Assembly (NCBI GenBank): GCA_944474755.1
Contig: OX104115.1
Span: forward strand, 72,702,993 to 72,766,992
DNA length: 64,000 nt
Direction of reading: 5' to 3'
Source: Limnoperna fortunei
Taxonomy: Eukaryota; Mollusca; Bivalvia; Mytilida; Modiolidae
This document shows positions 36,249-47,458 of this stretch, piece by piece. Positions within the stretch are counted from its first letter, which is position 1, and every line of letters starts with the position of its first letter. Both the position numbers and the translations under genes were made by a program. The notes below the pieces were generated by a model. It was not told where the DNA came from and searched no databases. It saw nothing but the letters and a program-made list of their open reading frames with translations.

Positions 36249-37000
36249 GACATATCAGAAATACAGGGTTAATATCAAATTTTTATATATACTTCTACAA
36301 ATTAAGCCCAACACTGTTTGAATTAGATTTTTAACATATATATATATATGTCACCAATTCGCCTGCACTAAAAATTTGACAGTGTTAAAAATCTAATTCA
36401 AACAGTGTTGGGCTTAATTTGTAGACCTATATATAAATGGTTTAGTGCCAATTTGCCGAATCCCAAATTGCCGCGTCCAATTAGCCGATTCCCAGTTTGC
36501 TGATTCATTGATATTTTACCATTAAAGAAAATATAAGTTCAATAACTTAAATGCACTTTGAAATTTTCTTTATATCAATTTAATTTTTCTCGACCACTAA
36601 TTATTTTAATATTAATTCAAAACAATAACGGCCCGAGCTGATAATTTATAATTGTGAAAGATTGCCTAAAGTTCAGTAACTTGATTTTTCTCAGCTTATC
36701 ATATTTGTTTAAAGCAAAGAATGTCCCAAGCCGATACTTTATAATTTTGTAAGCCGATAATTCCTTTCATGTCACTTAAATTATTTAATTTATATAATTA
36801 ATTTCCCTAAACACACATTGCTGTCGATACACTTCTTTTTACACCATTTGGGTTGTTCTTAATTGGTTTAATAATATATAATCGGCAAACTGGTCTTCGG
36901 CAAATTGGACGCGGCAATCTGGGAATCCGCAATTTGGGATTCGGCAAACTGGAATGCACCCATATAAATATTTGATATTTACCCTGTATTTCTGATGTTT
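36249..37000. mobile_element. Foldback element with about 87-bp arms, interrupted by a MITE
   Basis: The left arm (36,249-36,336) contains CAGAAATACAGGGTTAATAT and, further in, CTACAAATTAAGCCCAACAC. The right arm starts at 36,382 and contains the exact reverse complement of the inner 43 bp. Its outer part (CCCTGTATTTCTGATG) is displaced to 36,962-37,000 by an inserted element. Removing the insert and one target duplication makes both arms colinear. The centre (36,337-36,381) contains CACCAATTCGCCTGCAC, shared with the SINE at 35.9 kb. Confidence 0.75.
36435..36953. mobile_element. hAT-like MITE with 8-bp target duplication
   Basis: The terminal inverted repeats are imperfect but long. The left begins GGTTTAGTGCCAATTTGCCG. 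The right, reverse-complemented, begins GGGTGCATTCCAGTTTGCCG. Both continue through AATCCCAAATTG and GATTCCCAG over about 70 bp. ATATAAAT lies directly outside both ends, a perfect 8-bp duplication, the length made by hAT-type transposases. The interior is about 380 bp, AT-rich and non-coding. Class assignment rests on the duplication length only. Confidence 0.65.
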
Positions 37001-37065
37001 AATATATATAATTAAAAAATGTTTGTTTAATAAAAATATGGTTCCTTATTTTAATTGTTGATTAG

Positions 37066-37185
37066 ATGTTTGTTTTACGTTCAGCGAGCAGTATTTCAGC
37101 TCTATTCAGAACGATGATATGGACAGGAATGCTTGGATGCATGGTTTCAGGTATTGGTGTTTGGTCATTGCGAAATACAAATACA
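37066..37185 (+). repeat. Short dispersed repeat (AACGTCCAGCGAGCA family), copy 1
   Basis: Here TTACGTTCAGCGAGCAGTAT follows a TGTTTG tail-like start. Related sequence occurs at 39,512 (GTTAACGTCCAGCGAGCACT) and at about 62,931, after (GATT)n, as TTAACGTCCAGTAAGTAAAA. The common motif next to a short microsatellite suggests the tail end of a SINE family on the opposite strand. Confidence 0.4.
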
Positions 37186-38262
37186 AATAATTTTATTTGC
37201 TCAAACTCATCTACAATAAATGGTTAAGGCCTATGACAATAACTGAATACAAAATTGAAATTACAAACCATACAGTAGGGTTACTATTATAATAAAATGT
37301 AATATGGATAATACTTATTTATCATACAGGTAAATTAACATGGCATTTCCTCATATTTAACCCATCTGATATGAAGGAGGAAGTCAACTTTAATATGTGG
37401 TATGAGGTATTATTTAAAAGAAAATTTAAGTATGGGAAATTTTTAAAACAATGATTTTTGTTTTGAGAAATATTCAATATCTTTGTATGAAATGTTTCTC
37501 TAGTTGCTTGCATTTTGAACATTATAGATAAAGTGATTTTCATCTTCTATCTGACCAGAATTACAAAAATTACAAACTCTTAACTATCTTGGAATTTTAA
37601 GGTGTCTTCCTCTTTCAATCATTAATGTATGAGAGCTAATTCGTATTTGGCATAATGCAGCTCTTTCATTTTTGTTTTTCAAAAGGTGCGCTTTTGCCTG
37701 TGCTGTAAACCTTCCTGAAAAAGTCTAGTTTATTTGATTTTGAGATGTCCGAATATTGATTTTGAATACATTGGTCATTTATTCTTTCTTTTATTTGGTT
37801 CAAATTGCTCTTTAGAAAGTTTAAATTAGTTGCTACGAATGACATTCCAAGATCATCTAAAAAAGTTTTATTTTTTTTTAACCAAGGGCTTGTTTTTTTG
37901 TAATTTTTGAAAAACATTATTGATTAGTGTCAGAAGAAATTATATGTTGAATAACATTTACTGCTGAGAATGTAATCTTATTTTTGAGTGGCACTCTATT
38001 TAGTTCAGCACGGCATGCATCAATTGATGCTTTGCAATGAACTCCTAGAATTTCTTTTATGAATTTTATATGTAATGTTTCAAACGGATCAGAATCTTTA
38101 CTTTTATAGTCAACACCCCATACTTCACATCCATATAAAAGAACTGGGGTTACTAAACTGTCAAAAAGTTTTTCTAAAAGTTTGCATGGATTATTTACAC
38201 CGATTGTTTTCTGGCCTTTTCCGTAAGACTGTCTACAGCAAGACAAAAGTTACCATTATATT
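37180..38262 (-). mobile_element. Degenerate LINE, C-terminal RT and zinc-knuckle end
   Basis: The minus frames give LLEKLFDSLVTPVLLYGCEV, then HIKFIKEILGVHCKASIDAC and RAELNRVPLK (38,246-37,917). These are the post-catalytic thumb region of a non-LTR RT. A second frame (37,917-37,666) is followed by RAALCQIRISSHTLMIERGR and the Cys/His module CNFCNSGQIEDENHF, then a last conserved stretch near 37,540-37,322. Stops and frameshifts separate these. The 3' end near 37,180-37,210 has AATAAAA followed by TTATTTGTATTTGTATTTC, a microsatellite tail as in many LINEs. Catalytic domains upstream are absent (5' truncation). Confidence 0.82.
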
Positions 38263-39084
38263 TCAAAGTTAAACCCAAGTAACAATAATTTGTAATTGCG
38301 TATCTAACTAATTCATGTTTATGCTTTATAATGTACACAATATAAAAAATGAATTACAGTGGCAATTACCCAATTTTTAAAGCGAGAAAATTGTTGCAGT
38401 TATTTTTTGGATTAAATTCTACCAAACATGATTATAGATAGCGATAAAAATTAAATTAAATTTTTTTAAAAGTTTATAAGGATATGATATCCATCAAAGT
38501 TTCACAAATTTGACTATTAGGAAGATTTACATCCATAAATAACTCCGATATGTGATATTTAAACCACATTTGACACGAACAAGACGACACAGATAACACG
38601 CGGAACGGCAATCAAAGAAATAAAAATTACACTTGAGACGACCCAAGTCAATCCCTATCGCTATTTTACATATCGGCATCCAACGCTAGCAAGCTATTAT
38701 GTGACGACGTACTCATGTTAATGTTAATACGTTTTTTTTAAATATCCATAATATGATGTGGTTACTTTGAAAAAATATATGTATATTTCAAATACATCTC
38801 TTTAAATAAAATTATTTTAAGGTTATTCCGTCAATTTTTAATAGCAAACATAAAAAATAAATATAAATTAAATGACAAAATCCGTTTCTATTTTAATTAA
38901 AATAAGTAAAGCAATTCTGTATACTAGTATTTAAATTTAATTGCTTCCAGGGGCTTAAATATATTCTTAGGTCTCTGTTAATGGTCGTTTAGCTTTACAA
39001 GTAAACCGTATACGGTACAATGTTTAGATACTACCAAATATTACATATGTTTTATGATTTTTACATTTTCATTGGATTATTTAG
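38263..39084. other. Intergenic, nothing recognised
   Basis: Strongly AT-rich, no ORF of note, no clear repeat. It separates the LINE remnant from the palindromic element. Confidence 0.4.
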
Positions 39085-39495
39085 TCATGTGGTCCCCCAA
39101 AATATTCTGTGTATATATTCTATTTCTTAAGCATATTTAAGGCTTGTTACTATTTTTAAAGCATATTTAAGGCATGTTACTATTTATAAAGCATATTTAA
39201 GGCTTGTTTCTAAAAATAGATCCGGATATGTTACTATTTATAAAGCATATTTAAGGCTTGTTTCTAAAAATAGATCCGGATATACTCTTCCGACTCATTA
39301 TTCTAAATTTAAATAAATAGAGAAAAATTCATATGTAATATAACAATTAAGGACTTTTTACTCTGTCAATACGTAGTTATATGGGCCTGTAGAAAAATAT
39401 TGACCTCGGACTTCGTCCTCGGTCAATATTTTCCTCCTCGGTCCATATAACTACGTATTGACCTCGTAAAAAGTCCATATTTGATAATTATTTTA
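39085..39495 (+). mobile_element. Palindrome-bearing repeat element, copy A
   Basis: It begins with CCCCCAAAATATTCTGTGTA. It then has tandem copies of AAGCATATTTAAGGCTTGTT and CTAAAAATAGATCCGGATAT, and ends in a palindrome of about 57-bp arms (39,352-39,471) with the loop at CTCGGACTTCGTCCTCGG. The same order, reverse-complemented, is found at 47,998-48,408. No coding capacity. Probably a non-autonomous mobile element. Confidence 0.75.
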
Positions 39496-41228
39496 ACTCT
39501 GACGTAAATTTAATGGGCCGTTTGTTAACGTCCAGCGAGCACTACTTCAGATTTAATCCGGATGAGAACAAGTAACCAAACAAATAGCAATTGGGGAAAG
39601 TCTATAAACCAATCGACACAATTGCTAGGCTACGCGAAAGGGCAATACACTGTAAAAAATAGTGTTACGATTTAACATGTTAATGCGTTAAAAGTTTTAT
39701 GCAGGCGTTTATACATTAACGTTGGGATGTTAATATTGAAACTCCATGTGTTATTTTTAAACATATTAGACATGTTAAAGTGTTAATTAAAATTACTATT
39801 ATCGCAAGAGTAGATCGGCGGCTACAAACTTTTAAAAAATGACAATGCTTGTAACGTAGAATTTTTTCTCCCCAATAATTGATTGTAATACATTGTAGTT
39901 GGGATTTAGGAACACTTATTTTCTATCTTTATAAATATACTTTAAAAGCCAGTCACATTTGGGTTCAAGTCATTTCTGTTTCTTCTGCGTATGTCCAGAC
40001 AGAAATGGTCTATCCGTACAAATATAATTTTTGAATATTTCGACGTATATATAATTAAATCTTGTTTCATTTATCCGTTTAAAACACCAGTATTGGCTTC
40101 AATATAATACCATATTAACATGTGTGTTAAATCCACTACGCCTGTGTTAATATTAAGATGTGTTAATTGATGTTCCTACTAGATCATCACGTGGTCGATG
40201 TCATGTTGTCATTAAAATGTACCGCGCAGATTTTAATTGTTAGCACCATTCCTTTGTTTGAAGTGGAAAGACAGAGACAGTTGTTGTTTAATTACCAATT
40301 CTGACACAGAACTTTTTTTCCGTAAGTAATATACTATTGTATTTACAAATTTGTTTCAATAAATTAACACAGAATTTAATTGGCATCTGCATGCAAATGA
40401 TTTTGTGGCACGTCTTCAAGATGGACGGGCAGAGGGTTACACTTGTCTTCATTTTAAGTCATTAAAATTACCAACAGTCTGTTTTGTTTTTAATGTAAAT
40501 TAAGTAGCAGCCCTGTCGAACATCAACGCCGTATTAATTTGTGCATACATGCCCTGTGACTAGTCAAGTTAGTTTTGTGTATACTGTTAACATACAGTTT
40601 GTGGCAGTATAACGAAAAATTTGGTAGGACCCGTGCATATGTATATGTAGTGTGCAAACAGTGCTTGTTCACTATTTTTTTAAATTTCCAGTCATCACAG
40701 TAATTACAGTAGATTAGTTATATCTTTTGCCTCCTCTCATTTCAAATAAATTTTTGACCAAATTTTTCTTCCATGAAGATTTTTTTTTTGGGGGGGGGGG
40801 TACACAATGTGCAAATACAAACTTCCTTCGTCTAGACAAAATGTAGACGGAATGTAACTACATGTGCTTTGAACACAAATCGGCTTTGATGTTGTTGAAG
40901 TGTCTTTGTTACAAATAATTCTGCATAATTCAATATGTAATATAACTGTACAATGTATATTTATAAAAGATTTGTGTAATCGCATAGTAAGTGTGTACAA
41001 GAATGATTTAAATTTACTAGTATAGTATTTTAAGTTGAAAATATGGGTTCGGTATGATGAAATGAAAAAGTTAAAAATAATAATTTGATTATTCCCGTCA
41101 GAATATACTTTTGATGTCTTCCTTCAGCATGTTCAGTCATAAACACTTTTATTTTTGTCATAGAATAAGGACTAATAATTTCTTTAAAAAATTGTTAATT
41201 GAAATCATATACATGTATTACTTATAGG

Positions 41229-41330
41229 GATCAGACAGCAATAAAAGTATAGGATTATTCCATGCATTGGCAGATGCTGAAGCACAAAAAGAAAAGGAGT
41301 TAAATGCAACCTTGCATGGGAGTTATACAG
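41229..41330 (+). pseudogene. Exon-like segment inside the 2.8-kb element
   Basis: It is bounded by TTACTTATAG| and TATACAG|GTATGT, a plausible acceptor and donor. The open frame reads SDSNKSIGLFHALADAEAQK, then EKELNATLHGSYT, with a charged, protein-like composition and no stop. No family recognised. It could be a captured gene fragment or part of a decayed transposon gene. Confidence 0.35.
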
Positions 41331-41558
41331 GTATGTTGAAGTCTAAATGAATTGAATTGAATAAAAAAAAAATAAAAGTTCTGTCTGTCTGAAATACCAC
41401 TACTAAAGAATGTTTAATCATGTTAAAATCATGCTTAATCTGAAGGGTGGATAAATGTATGTTATAGTTGAACAGTCTTATAAAAATTGTTTAATAGTCA
41501 TTTTTTAACATTGCTGTCTGACATATTTATTTATTGCTTTTATATTGTAAATTACAGG

Positions 41559-41797
41559 ATATTCACAGTGTAGATCAACTCGAGGAAAAAATGTTCAGGA
41601 CTGATGAGGAGGAGGCACCTAAAGTGTTAATTTTTCTGGATAGTGATCCTTATACCAAAATAAAGCCAACAACTGGATTAAGTTCTCAGATAAACTGTCA
41701 AGAAGAAATGAAAAACAATTACAAGAATCACGACTGTGTACATTCATTTATTGGTGTTGTGTTTTCTTACTTGGACATTAAATGCAAACTGGACTGA
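41559..41797 (+). pseudogene. Exon-like ORF ending in a stop inside the 2.8-kb element
   Basis: After ATTGTAAATTACAG| (acceptor-like) a frame of 79 codons follows: DIHSVDQLEEKMFRTDEEEA, PKVLIFLDSDPYTKIKPTTG, continuing to DIKCKLD and TGA. The frame does not match the phase of the upstream exon-like segment (that donor would read into an early TGA). The two therefore do not form a clean gene as written. Unknown family. Confidence 0.3.
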
Positions 41798-42757
41798 AAC
41801 ATCTAACATTTCCAATGTACATGTAGTGTTTTGTGCTATAGAAGTATATGATCTGTTTGTTATTATGATATATGACTATCAATATAGGTAAAATTAAAGG
41901 TATCAGATATTTTTGTCTTTGTTTAAACAAGAAATATCACAAAATAACTATCAAGAGCAGAAGATCAAAGATACTGTGGGTTTTTTGTCCACATTTGAAA
42001 GCAACGACCTTTTAAGTCATGTTTCATGAATTCTGATAGTTTAAACCTTAGTTTTTCTAGTTTAGTTCTGCTATTTGATGGCCTAGCCCTATCCCACAAA
42101 TCTTCCACCGTTGTCATTATTTGTTTCCTAGATTGATTAACATGTTATTTGTGTAACACTAGGTTATAACACAGTGTTAAGTTATTAACACATTCCATTT
42201 ATTAACACAGTTAATGTGTTAATTAAGTGTTATTGGCCATTTTAACGTGTAACATGTTTTTCTATACACACATTAACATGTTATTTCGATAACACATGTG
42301 TTTAGTCTTTCACATATGCGTTATTATATTAACATTACAGAATGTTAAAAGCCTAACACTAAATGTTTACAGAAAAACACTTTAACATGTTATTTTATAT
42401 ACACTTTAACGTGTTAATTAAGTGTTATTGGTAATGTGTTAATAAATGTGTTAAATGATTAACACTTGTTTTTACAGTGTAGGTATTGTGTCACCTACAA
42501 AGCTTACTAGCCTCTTCTCGAAATCCAGGGACTTTCTGTGCAGCTCTGTGAAGTAGTTGTGACAATTCATATTCAAATTAAATTCACATCGAAGTGATAA
42601 ACAGAAACCCTGCGTGACGTGTGTAGTATCTTGTAGCCTAGTTTTCTTGAACCGTTTCCCTTAAACTCAAATGTCTAAATACGTTCATATTTTGTTCGTG
42701 GTTTAAAAGTAATTATCACAAATATAATGTAAATATAGGGAAATATGTTCATGTGAT

Positions 42758-43136
42758 GTAAGTCAGTGTTAGTTATTGGCCCTGGAGACATATTCAAAAA
42801 TGGAATAGATTACATGTATTACATTAATAACAAAATTAGCCAATATTGAAATTAGGAAGTAATAATTATATATTATAACATTATAATTTTTATATCGGCC
42901 AAGAGACTCGCATGTCAGACAAGATGGCTTTAGCCCGATGGCTGATATGAGTCGAGGCAGATACCAGGGCTAATATGGAAATGGCAATATAGTAACCTAT
43001 TAATCACATATTTGAATATATGTCTCCAGTGATAATATCGATATTCGCCCTGTTCGCAAGGGCTAATACCGGTAATTGCCGTATTCTCCATGGCTAATAT
43101 CGATATTCGTCCTGAGGGCTAATAACTGACGACTTC
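42758..43136. mobile_element. Imperfect foldback element
   Basis: GTCAGTGTTAGTTATTGGCC near 42,762 and its near reverse complement GGGCTAATAACTGACGACTT near 43,116 form the ends. Inside them GGAGACATATTCAAAAATGG at 42,784 is echoed inverted at 43,005-43,030 (CATATTTGAATATATGTCTC). The interior repeats short GATATTCGYCCTG / GGCTAATA blocks. Non-coding. Confidence 0.5.
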
Positions 43137-43369
43137 CAGCCATAATTACATGGACAGATTGCCCTCTATTTACACTCAATATTTGATCATATATAATTAT
43201 TGCGTATCAGTAATAAAAAGGTACATTTGATTGGCTAACAACCGAACACCTGACAATAAGGAAATACAAGATATAAAAGCCAGCAGTCCGCTTTTCTTAT
43301 ATGGACTGATAGCTAACAGTCCATATCAGAAATAGGGACCGCTAGCTATGGAAAAAATTTTAGTGTTAT

Positions 43370-43605
43370 TCCCTTCCTTATTCTCTTTTCAGTAGAATGG
43401 CTAGTAAAAAATCAACACACACACACACAAATACTAGATAAAGAAAAAAAAAACATTTATCTAAAAAAAACAAAACAAAATAAAAATAAAACTAATAAAA
43501 CAGAAAAACTAAAAAAAATACAGTCAAACCTATCTTAAGCGACCTTTGAAGAAAAATTGTAAAAAAGGTCACCTAAGACAAGCTATCTTTATACACAGGT
43601 CATCA
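43370..43605. repeat. A-rich low-complexity tract with (CA)n
   Basis: A short (AC)n run lies at about 43,413-43,430, followed by about 100 bp of A-rich sequence. ACAGTCAAACCTATCTTAAG then begins near 43,521, which looks like the end of a dispersed element, but I could not find its partner end. Confidence 0.45.
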
Positions 43606-43731
43606 TGTTTGTACCAGTCAGCAAAGTCATTATGTCAACTTGTGAAAGAGTTGCATGTACATGCACAAATTTGTCAATGAATTAATGATTCTTCAATGCA
43701 ATAAACAGAATAGTTCATGGTACTGATGGCA

Positions 43732-43865
43732 ATATCACAAAATTTGGACAGCACTGGGGTGGTGATATGGACCAAGAAACTGATATGACCCTTGCATTCG
43801 GCTCGGGTCATATAAGTTTTTTGGTCCATATCACGACCCTTGGGCATTCCGAATTTTGTGATATT
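43732..43865. repeat. Foldback palindrome, about 60-bp arms
   Basis: The left arm ATATCACAAAATTTGGACAG through GGTGATATGGACCAAGAAAC and GATATGACCC is mirrored by GGGTCATATAAG, TTTTTTGGTCCATATCACGA and GAATTTTGTGATAT. The loop is around CTTGCATTCGGCT. The 141-codon plus frame crossing it (43,767-44,192) starts inside the palindrome and is not a convincing gene. Its second half (AIIKQYLTEQFRHTSLSEIE) is unrecognised. Confidence 0.7.
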
Positions 43866-44385
43866 GAAATTAGCAATATAAACTGTTCTGTAAATATTAA
43901 TCTGTTTATATTTTTATTCAATCCAACTTGGACTGTCTTGACCAATAACATGTTAGACTCAAAAGCTATTATTAAACAGTATTTAACTGAACAGTTTCGC
44001 CATACTTCGCTTAGCGAAATTGAAAATAGTTTACGAGGGGTATCATCATTTTACAAAAAAATTCTTACTGTGGGGCTGCAGTTTATTAAATTCCATTTAA
44101 AAAAACATATATTTGTAAATTTAGATATTGTAAAATTCTTTTGTATTGCAGTAACTAATAACAAGTATAAAATGGGTAACTTTCCAATTTAATTATATTC
44201 CGCGATGAACAGATTAGATGCGTTCATAAATAAAGTTATATAAAAGTAATATAACGTACAGGGTTATGACACCCAATACACAAAATAACTTCACGTGATT
44301 CCAACCGTTACGTGTGTCATACAATATAGTGTTACTAAATTAAAACGCCAATTTAATTTAATAATCCCTTTTTTACCATTTGAGT

Positions 44386-44642
44386 GGTTCAGGTAGTTCG
44401 TCTACCGATGATCATGTGGTCTGTCAACACTGAGATTGCGGGTTCGAGTCTCACTGCGCGCAGGGGGTACTCGACTCCAATCTTAATTGACAAGGATTGC
44501 CAGTTTTCCTACCGAAGGTCGGGGGTTCTCTCCGGGTACTCCGGCTTCATCCCCCCCCCCAAAAAAAAAAAACTGGACGCCATGAAATAGCTGAAAAATT
44601 GCTGAAAGTGGCGTTAAACACCATTTAAACAAACAAAAACAA
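44386..44642 (+). mobile_element. tRNA-derived SINE, full length, with 11-bp target duplication
   Basis: The A-box region is GGTTCAGGTAGTTCGTCTAC and the B box is GGGTTCGAGTCTC. The body is shared with the copy at 62.2 kb (CTGTCAACACTGAGATTGCG, CAATCTTAATTGACAAG). It has an internal C10A12 tract, the 3' motif AAAGTGGCGTTAAACACC, and a CAAA-type tail. It is flanked by perfect ACCATTTGAGT (44,375-44,385 and 44,643-44,653). The preserved duplication points to a fairly recent insertion. Confidence 0.88.
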
Positions 44643-44653
44643 ACCATTTGAGT

Positions 44654-46780
44654 AAATATTAGTTCCATTTTGTTTCTGGCCAATACAGTAGAATTCGGCC
44701 TATACGTCAATAAGGATTTCCCATGGAACAATACCGGATCACTATGAAATCAATATGTTAACGATTACCATATTTGCTTACCATGGGAATAATATGAATC
44801 TTTCCTAAATGTTCTGGCTAAAGAGTGCCTTTACTTTCATATTAATGACATAAAGGCCCAGATTTTACTTCCGGTAAAAATCATCTGTTATATGCTTTTT
44901 TAAATACATACTTATAGCATGATTACCGGAAGTTACATTGCTGTATTGGCCCTGTGTTAATTTCTGCGTCGGGCTGGTTTTTCTGTATTATATGGACTGT
45001 TTTTTTTCTATATTCGCCCTATTTTTCCAGTATAGGCATGTTTTCTTTATTGGTTTTGTTTACTGTATTGGCCTTCTTTTTCTGCATTTACTGTGTTTTT
45101 TTGTTATGTCTCTGTATTTTCGTGTCTTGACCGCCTTTTTCGGAATTGGCTCTGTTAACAACTTTATATTGTGTGTACATTTCACATGTACTTGACTAAC
45201 TGGTTACTAAATTCATATATAACTATGCACTGCATGTCTTTGCTTTTCGTGTGGTAAACCGTTATCGGAAAAAAGTATATGTATTAAAACCATTTCCATT
45301 TGAATTACACACCGAATTAAAAAATTGCTCACATAGATTTAAAATAAAAGTGTCTTTTGTGCCCTTAAATTGGCCCTCTTACATGTATAAGTCAGTCGTC
45401 ATATGACAGGTCAGATTCGAGTAAACTGTGTAATTTTGGGAATAAAAAGCAAATACAGGTACAAATGAAGATAATAACAAAATACCAAAAAACACAAAGG
45501 AAACTGTCAACAAAGACAATCTACAAATCAAAGTCCAAGTAACCGGCAAACTCGAAAACCAACTACCAAAAATGACGCAACTACAGCAATGGTCCAGATT
45601 CAAAAGAAATTGTGGGTTAAACCAGGTTTTAACGCATCCCAAGCCTCCCTCATCCATAAAGGTAATGTGTTGATCAAATGGTGAATTGTGTATCATACAC
45701 TACTTGGTATATATATTGTAATACGGATGTGCGGCCCGAAAGGGTCATTTTTTACCTATCCACATATAATATGAAAAGGTAACTTTTTCATTTAAAAAAA
45801 AATATCATTGGGACGTTGTAAATTTTCTAAATATATACATGCATCAATTCTCATCTTGAGTTTACGGTGATTTTAAATTACAATTATTTATTAAAATTAA
45901 ATGCTCTATTCACATCACTTAATCAAGTGAAATGCCTATATGTTATTAAATAAACCACAGTTGCTAGTGTAAGGTGCGATTCTTTGTTATTCGACCGCCA
46001 TGAAAGGAAATAAACAATTGAAGTTTTATGTCTTAAGCTGTTGCATTAATTTTGTTTTGAAAACATTTTGGTAGTTTTTTTATTTGTGGGTATGTACGAT
46101 AATAAAATATATGAATAGGTATGATTTAATAATTCAAATTAGGTCCCATTTTATAACGTCCGAAAATATATGAATAGGGTGGTTTGCAAATCTCCGTCCG
46201 AAGACCTACCTAAAATTATCCTAAGTTACCCCCTCCCGTTTACGTAAATGTTATATACCATGTATGTATAATCGGAAATTGACCATCAAATCACCAATTG
46301 ATGACAGAAAATCTTCAAATGCATATACGGTAATCTCCATTCTAATGCTACAGCAATAAAAAAGCTAAAGTAAATGACTAAAATGGGATTTTTTTATTGA
46401 CCGGAAATAACGTCTGTGCTTGCGTTAATTTCTGACGGTATCAATAGGGAAACTGATGTCATGAAATTATTCGCGTTGTCCAATCAGAATTGACGTTACA
46501 TCAAGAATTGCATTAGAATGTTTGTTAACATATAGTTTTCCAGTAGAAATATCAATTTTTTTAATTTTTACTTTAAGAGGTTTTTCTGACATTTTCAAGG
46601 GAATGCCCAGGATATGTTCTGGGTACCTTCTGGTCCCCTATTATCAATGCTTTATATGTATGTGTAAATAATTATCTTTATAACTATGCTGATGACAATT
46701 CACAATTCGCTCGTCTTATGTAACCCCAATTTGGATATCTTCTTCATCCAAAACATTTGTAATAATTATATGCAGGCTTA
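44654..46780. other. Intergenic with a probable dispersed repeat near 45.4-45.7 kb
   Basis: Mostly AT-rich. On the minus strand near 45,640 the sequence GCGTTAAAACCTGGTTTAACC, followed by an interrupted T-rich 250 bp, resembles dispersed sequence I associate with bivalve genomes (memory-based, weak). Open frames here (44,938-45,195 plus; 45,696-45,379 minus) are Phe/Leu-rich low-complexity readings without family features. Confidence 0.3.
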
Positions 46781-46781
46781 T

Positions 46782-47458
46782 TCTACGACGGCTTATTCGT
46801 GCCAAACAACAAAAAGAACAAATATTTATTTCGTTTGTACGGTTTATTAAATCGTTTGTACGATTTATTAATCCGTTATACGGTTTATTAAATCGTTTGT
46901 ACGGTTTATTAAATCGTTTGCACGATTTATTAATCCGTTTGTACAGTTTATTAAATCGCTTGTACGGTTTATTAAATCGTTTGTACGGTTAATTAATCCG
47001 TTTGTACGGTTTATTAAATCGTTTGTACGGTTTATTAAATCGTTTGTACAATTTATTAATCCGTTTGTAAGGTTAATTAAATCGTTTGTACGGTTTATTA
47101 AATCGTTTGTACTGTTTATTAAATCGTTTGTACGATGTATTAATCCGTTTGTATGGTTTATTAAATCGTTTGTACGGTTTATTAAATCGTTTGTACGGTT
47201 TATTAAATCGTTTGTACGATTTATTAATCCGTTTACAAACGATTTAATAAGCCCGTACAAACGATTTAATAAATCGTACAAACGATTGAATAAACCGTAC
47301 AAACGATTTAAAAAACCATACAAACGGATTAATAAATCGTACAAACGATTTAATAAACCGTACAAACGAATAAATAAACCGTACAAACGAATTAATAAAC
47401 CGAACAAACGAAATAATTTTTTTCTTTTTGTTGTTTGGCACGAATAAGCCGTCGTATT
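46782..47458. mobile_element. TIR element whose interior is a strand-switching 21-bp satellite
   Basis: The ends TACGACGGCTTATTCGTGCC (46,784) and its reverse complement (GGCACGAATAAGCCGTCGTA, to about 47,457) continue inward through AAACAACAAAAAGAA. Between them about 19 copies of a 21-bp unit (GTACGGTTTATTAAATCGTTT) run to about 47,232. About nine copies then run in the opposite orientation to 47,415. The junction is CCGTTTACAAACG. The minus reading gives LINRTND repeats, an artefact of the satellite. Confidence 0.8.

Larger units (their letters stand above)
39646..42481. mobile_element. 2.8-kb element with terminal inverted repeats
   Basis: The left end is TACACTGTAAAAAATAGTGT at 39,646. 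The right end, reverse-complemented from 42,481, is TACACTGTAAAAACAAGTGT. TA borders both ends, compatible with a TA-target transposon. Subterminal regions (39,660-39,790, 40,100-40,170 and 42,150-42,470) are dense in TTAACATGTTAA / GTGTTAAT motifs in both orientations. The interior has no transposase ORF that I can recognise but holds two exon-like stretches (see 41,229 and 41,559). A G/T homopolymer run lies at 40,780-40,800. Confidence 0.6.

Noticed and set aside
44386..44480. tRNA gene at the SINE head
   Set aside because: Only A/B boxes are conserved. It is part of a multi-copy SINE with tail and target duplication.
46830..47415. CRISPR-like array
   Set aside because: Contiguous 21-bp units without spacers, strand switch in the middle, eukaryotic context. 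The same logic excludes the 46-bp array.
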